A DNA stretch of 64,000 nucleotides from Bradyrhizobium arachidis (GTDB lineage Bacteria > Pseudomonadota > Alphaproteobacteria > Rhizobiales > Xanthobacteraceae): the NCBI RefSeq assembly GCF_024758505.1, contig NZ_CP077970.1, positions 3,224,001 through 3,288,000 of the forward strand. Reading direction: 5' to 3'. Positions 60,696-64,000 of this stretch are shown here, piece by piece. The translations under genes were made by a program, and so were the position numbers. Below the pieces are notes generated by a model. It was not told the DNA's origin, did no database searches, and was given only the letters and a program-made list of their open reading frames with translations. Position 1 is the stretch's first letter, and every line of letters begins with the position of its first letter.

Positions 60696-61727
60696 ATGCA
60701 ATCAATTTCGACGATCGGTCTGGATATCGCGAAGTCAGTCTTCCAAGTGCACGGCGTTGATGCAGCCGGCCAGGTGGTCCTACGCCGTCAGTTGAGGCGC
60801 CGGCACATCCTGGCATTTTTCCAGAAGCTGCCGCCCTGCCTGGTGGGCATCGAGGCTTGCGCGTCATCGCACCATTGGTCCCGCGAACTGCAGGCGTTGG
60901 GGCATACGGTGCGATTGATGCCTCCGGCCTATGTGAAGCCCTACGTCAAGCGGCAGAAGAACGACAGCACCGACGCGGAGGCAATTTGCGAGGCGGTCAC
61001 GAGACCCAACATGCGGTTCGTGCCGACCAAGACGGTCGAGCAACAGAGCTGTCTGATGCTTCACCGGGCGCGCCACCTCTTCATCCGCCAGCAGACAGCC
61101 GTGATCAACTCAATCCGCGCCTATCTCGCCGAGTTCGGGATTGTCGCCCCTGTCGGGCGCAGGGGTGTCGAGCAACTGCTGGAAGTCGTCGCCGATACAG
61201 CCGACCATCGGCTCCCCGAGGTAGCCCGTGCATGTCTTGCTGCTCTCGGCATTCAATTGCGCGCGCTAAAGGCTCAAATCCTGGAGTTCGACCGACGCAT
61301 CAACGCCTGGCATCGATCAAATGCGACGAGCAAACGGCTAGACGCGATCCCCGGCGTCGGGCCGGCGTTGGCCACAGCTTTGGTGGCCAGCATTGCGGAT
61401 CCCACGGCTTTTCGATCAGGACGAGACTTCTCGGCCTGGGTTGGGCTCGTGCCGAAGCAGAACTCGAGCGGAGGCAAGGACAAGCTTGGCAGTATCAGCA
61501 AACGAGGGGATCGCTATTTACGCAGCCTTTTCACGGCTGGCGCGCTCGCCGTGATCCGCTATGCCAAGATCCAAGGCACCGATCACCGGCCCTGGCTCAC
61601 TCGATTGTTGACCCGGCGCCCCACCAAGGTCGCGGCCATCGCACTCGCTAACAAACTCGCCAGAATGGCCTGGGCGATGATGGCCAGAAACGAACGTTAC
61701 AATGAACCCGCCGCTCTCGCGGCGTGA
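60696..61727 (+). CDS. IS110-family transposase
   Basis: A 343-residue DEDD/Tnp20 recombinase. The RuvC-like N-domain has D10 (IGLDIAK), E53 (GIEAC) and D90/D93 (KNDSTDAEA); the C-domain has the IPGVGPALATALVA helix-hairpin-helix motif and the conserved serine region KQNSSGGKDKLGSISKRGDR. The gene looks complete, so the element may be active. IS110-type elements move using a structured bridge RNA from one non-coding end. Ends of the element could not be fixed from sequence. Confidence 0.9.
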   Translation: MQSISTIGLDIAKSVFQVHGVDAAGQVVLRRQLRRRHILAFFQKLPPCLVGIEACASSHHWSRELQALGHTVRLMPPAYVKPYVKRQKNDSTDAEAICEAVTRPNMRFVPTKTVEQQSCLMLHRARHLFIRQQTAVINSIRAYLAEFGIVAPVGRRGVEQLLEVVADTADHRLPEVARACLAALGIQLRALKAQILEFDRRINAWHRSNATSKRLDAIPGVGPALATALVASIADPTAFRSGRDFSAWVGLVPKQNSSGGKDKLGSISKRGDRYLRSLFTAGALAVIRYAKIQGTDHRPWLTRLLTRRPTKVAAIALANKLARMAWAMMARNERYNEPAALAA

Positions 61728-62190
61728 CGAGACGACATTACACCGGGACATCCGGTGTGACGTAACGGTTGGGAGGGCGAACAGCACGTAATGCAGCGCC
61801 GGTCGATCCGGCGATCAGGACAACCCACATGGGCCACAGCATCATCGAATGCGAGGTTTTGACCGGAACCTGATCCGCGGAGGGCATTATGGCCAGCGGT
61901 CATGTGAGCCGCACAAACAGGCCGAACACATGGCCGCTCCGACCAACGCGCCGCAAAGTGAAGATTCTTCTTGCCAACCCGGAGCCGTCCACACATGGCC
62001 CTTAGCCGAACAGGGCTGAGGCCATTGTGATGTCGGCTATCGGGGGTAGACCGGACGCGGGGCGGCACTCGCCCCGACCGCCGCTTGTGACCCATCTGCG
62101 ACATCAGTGCGAATTTTTGCTGTGATGCACATTACACTTGGAACTTGAAGCATATGCTAGGCCATATCGCTCGGCCCTGAAGGGCGACGA
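61728..62190 (+). other. 463-base non-coding region after the transposase
   Basis: No convincing gene. ACACCGG-GACAT-CCGGTGT (61740-61758) is a 7-bp perfect stem-loop just after the transposase stop. A minus-strand frame of 135 codons further on has shadow-like composition and is rejected. The right end of the IS element and any bridge RNA would lie here or in the 136 bases upstream of the transposase. Confidence 0.5.
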
Positions 62191-63183
62191 ATGCGACGAC
62201 GCAAGTTCATTGCACTTTCAGTGGGCGCGGCCGCTAGCTGGTCGTTGGCGTCGTGCGCGCAGCAAGCGGCGGGCATGCGTCGTGTTGCTTTCCTCCATCC
62301 ATACCTTGAGAACGATAACGAAGTGATGACCCGCGTCATTGCGTTTCGGGAGGGGCTCGAGGCGCTCGGGTGGATCGAGAACCGCAATATCCGAGTTGAG
62401 CATCGATATTCCGGCGGAGATCTGGTCCGAATCCGAGCCCACGCGACGGAGCTGGTGCATTCGGCGCCGGACCTCATCGTCGGAAGCGGGACGCCAATCA
62501 CCGCAGCACTGAAAGAGGCAACCAGCACCATTCCGATCGTATTCAACCTCGTCAACGATCCGGTCGGACAGGGTTTCGTGGCCAGCCTTTCGCGGCCGGG
62601 CGGCAACATCACCGGCTTCACCTTCATCGACTTCCTGATGATCGGGAAATGGATGGAGATGATTAAGGAGATTGCTCCCGGGGTCAGACGTGTAGCGCTC
62701 ATCTTCAATCCCGACACGACGCCTTTTTACCCGGCATTCCTGCGCGAACTCGAAGCGGCCCGCACATCGCTCGCCCTCGAGCTCTCCGCAACTCCTGTGC
62801 ACGACGAGGCGGAGGTCGAGGCAGCCATCACGGCGCTCGCACACGAGCCTGACGGCGGTCTGATCGCCGCACCGGACGCATTCATCAACAATCACCGCCG
62901 GGCGGTCATTACATTGACGGAACGATATCGACTTCCTGCGATATACGGCTTCCGGCAGTTCGTTGCGGAAGGGGCACTGATCTCCTATGGACCGAATACT
63001 GCCGATATAGTCCGACGCTCGGCTGGGTACGTCGATCGTGTCCTCAAAGGTGAAGGACCGGCCGACCTTCCGGTGCAGGCACCGACGAAATACGAGTTAG
63101 TCATCAATCTGAAAACTGCGAAAGCGCTTGGCATTGCACCAGCTCCTGTGCTGCTCGCCCGCGCCGACGGGGTGATCCAATAG
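62191..63183 (+). CDS. Orphan ABC transporter substrate-binding protein (PF04392 type)
   Basis: A 330-residue exported protein with a twin-arginine-like lipoprotein signal (MRRRKFIALSVGAAASWSLASC, lipobox LASC). The family core is visible in VGSGTPITAALKEATSTIPI, NDPVGQGFVASLSRPGGNIT and the closing YELVINLKTAKALGIAPAPV. It is a paralog of the gene at 12.5 kb. No permease or ATPase is present. It lies between the IS110 element and a minus-strand copy of the small-RNA promoter. GAAGGGCGA precedes the start. Confidence 0.87.
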   Translation: MRRRKFIALSVGAAASWSLASCAQQAAGMRRVAFLHPYLENDNEVMTRVIAFREGLEALGWIENRNIRVEHRYSGGDLVRIRAHATELVHSAPDLIVGSGTPITAALKEATSTIPIVFNLVNDPVGQGFVASLSRPGGNITGFTFIDFLMIGKWMEMIKEIAPGVRRVALIFNPDTTPFYPAFLRELEAARTSLALELSATPVHDEAEVEAAITALAHEPDGGLIAAPDAFINNHRRAVITLTERYRLPAIYGFRQFVAEGALISYGPNTADIVRRSAGYVDRVLKGEGPADLPVQAPTKYELVINLKTAKALGIAPAPVLLARADGVIQ

Positions 63184-63424
63184 AAGTTCCTTGTTGCGGT
63201 GCATGAGTCCGGGAATGGCCCACAGCCGACATGCAGCCATGTCGGCCTCAACGTAGCCTTCTGAGAGCGATGCGGACGCCGAGCTTGTCGCGAGCATCCA
63301 CGTTCCTTGTGCCGCGGGAAAGGTCGTGGATGGTCGGGACACAGGCGAGCAGAAGCGACGCCGTCCTTCGGACGGCTATGCCCGGCCATGACGGCGGAGT
63401 GGACCCACGTTTCGCAATGATGGC

Positions 63425-63454
63425 ACTATACCCCCGATTTGCCCGACGTGTCAA
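63425..63454 (-). promoter_or_regulatory. Minus-strand copy of the small-RNA promoter
   Basis: On the minus strand: TTGACA, an 18-base spacer beginning CGTCGGGCAAATCGGG, and TATAGT, the strongest boxes in the family. Downstream the usual terminator is absent; a perfect GCCGTCC-GAA-GGACGGC hairpin follows about 45-60 bases later without a T run. The rest of the 368-base gap holds no gene. Confidence 0.55.
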
Positions 63455-63551
63455 GCTATAATTCGTTAAAAGCGAATATCGGGTAAAACCATCACCGGTT
63501 ACTGTGCATGGGGTTGTTTCGATGCTTTGTTGGACGGGGCCGCTCGGACCG

Positions 63552-64000
63552 TCACTTCGGCTCCGCGGCCGCCGCCTGCGGCTCCGCTGCCGGCTTCCTC
63601 AGGCTCCTGATGATGATTGTGATCAAGGGCACCAGGAACGGCACGAGGCTGTTGAGCGGATGATGCAGCGCGCCGGAGAACTGCGCCTGCATGGCACGGG
63701 CCTCGATCTGCAAAGCTTCGATCGATGCGCCGTTGATCTCATTGGCAAGCTCGAGCTCGCGCCCCGATGGTGATCGCGCCGAGATCGCGAACAGCAGCGC
63801 GGCAATGGCGAAATTGACGACACCCAGGATCGCCGCGGCGAGGATCGCGCTCCAGATCTCGGCCAGCGCAAAATAGGCCGCCAGTTCCAGCATCAACAGG
63901 CCGAAGGCGGCGATCAGCGCGGCGAAGGCCCGCAGTCCAAAACCGATCAGCAGATGACGCAGCCGGATGTCGGCAATGATCTTCTCGGTACGCCAGAGCA
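63552..64000 (-). CDS. Holin-like membrane protein, 3' part (right edge)
   Basis: The frame is open to the window edge, giving the last 149 residues. Two or three hydrophobic helices are visible (FGLRAFAALIAAFGLLMLEL; IWSAILAAAILGVVNFAIAA; LVPFLVPLITIII) with a helical segment between, and an Ala/Glu/Pro-rich tail (AAEPQAAAAEPK). The pattern fits the Phage_holin_3_6/holin-X type proteins that occur near DUF883 genes in rhizobia. The N-terminus lies outside the window. Confidence 0.65.
   Translation of the reverse strand, partial: LWRTEKIIADIRLRHLLIGFGLRAFAALIAAFGLLMLELAAYFALAEIWSAILAAAILGVVNFAIAALLFAISARSPSGRELELANEINGASIEALQIEARAMQAQFSGALHHPLNSLVPFLVPLITIIIRSLRKPAAEPQAAAAEPK

Noticed and set aside
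61697..62104. 135-codon minus-strand frame after the transposase
   Set aside because: Cys/Arg/His-rich, no ribosome site, reads through IS-flank hairpin; judged non-coding.
1..64000. CRISPR arrays, tRNA or rRNA genes
   Set aside because: No regularly spaced short repeats, cloverleaf sequences or rRNA-like stretches were seen on reading both strands by eye.

Overview
The window looks like chromosome of a Bradyrhizobium-type alphaproteobacterium. The signs are high GC, GTG and TTG starts next to strong Shine-Dalgarno sequences, FixK-type boxes, a DUF3606 protein, orphan PF04392 solute-binding proteins, and several intergenic repeat families I associate with that genus. The species cannot be named from sequence alone. 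No rRNA, tRNA, CRISPR array or phage integrase was found.

Layout. 0-5.6 kb: a left-edge exported protein (cut), a FecR-domain protein, a CHASE2-PAS-GGDEF-EAL c-di-GMP enzyme and an OpgC-like membrane protein. 5.6-11.2 kb: housekeeping and small genes (arginase, enolase-superfamily enzyme, DUF3606, tiny membrane peptides, an atypical NRAMP transporter). 11.2-16.5 kb: a patchwork of an SDR, an orphan ABC binding protein, small conserved proteins and gene remnants.

16.5-22.2 kb is an accessory island. Three near-identical copies of a promoter-small RNA-terminator unit and one decayed copy, all on the + strand, bracket three different cargoes: a VOC/glyoxalase-like gene, an AAA ATPase plus DUF4435 pair matching the PARIS (AriA/AriB) anti-phage system, and an unrecognised AT-richer membrane protein with a coiled coil. 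A variant of the same unit with a different terminator lies at 11.3 kb and a minus-strand promoter copy at 63.4 kb. This repeat-bracketed cargo array is the most unusual structure in the window.

22.8-48.1 kb is a large catabolic region. It has a CoA-transferase, a GST/isomerase, a two-component flavin monooxygenase, a NitT/TauT-type ABC importer, an IlvD-family dehydratase and a NicX-like ring-cleavage dioxygenase. These are followed by a minus-strand operon of five genes with tight or overlapping junctions (alpha/beta hydrolase, acyl-CoA dehydrogenase, acyl-CoA synthetase, octopine-dehydrogenase-like, 3-hydroxyacyl-CoA dehydrogenase). Then come SDR, enoyl-CoA hydratase, PhzS-like monooxygenase, cupin, an aromatic-type binding protein, MarR, an aminobenzoate/benzoate-CoA ligase and RidA. 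Four matching TTKA-N4-TAAA sites lie in the promoter gaps of this region and probably define the MarR regulon. The substrate is probably an aromatic or N-heteroaromatic acid, but the pathway does not match any complete one I know.

48-56 kb looks like a low-oxygen/storage regulon: CBS-BON protein, phasin and PHA synthase, CHAD protein, APH-like/AAA kinase, Zn alcohol dehydrogenase and a universal stress protein. Three perfect FixK/FNR-type boxes sit in its divergent promoter regions. 56-64 kb: an ADP-forming acyl-CoA synthetase-GNAT fusion, a CadC-like TPR regulator, an IS110-family transposase, another orphan ABC binding protein, and the cut end of a holin-like membrane protein.
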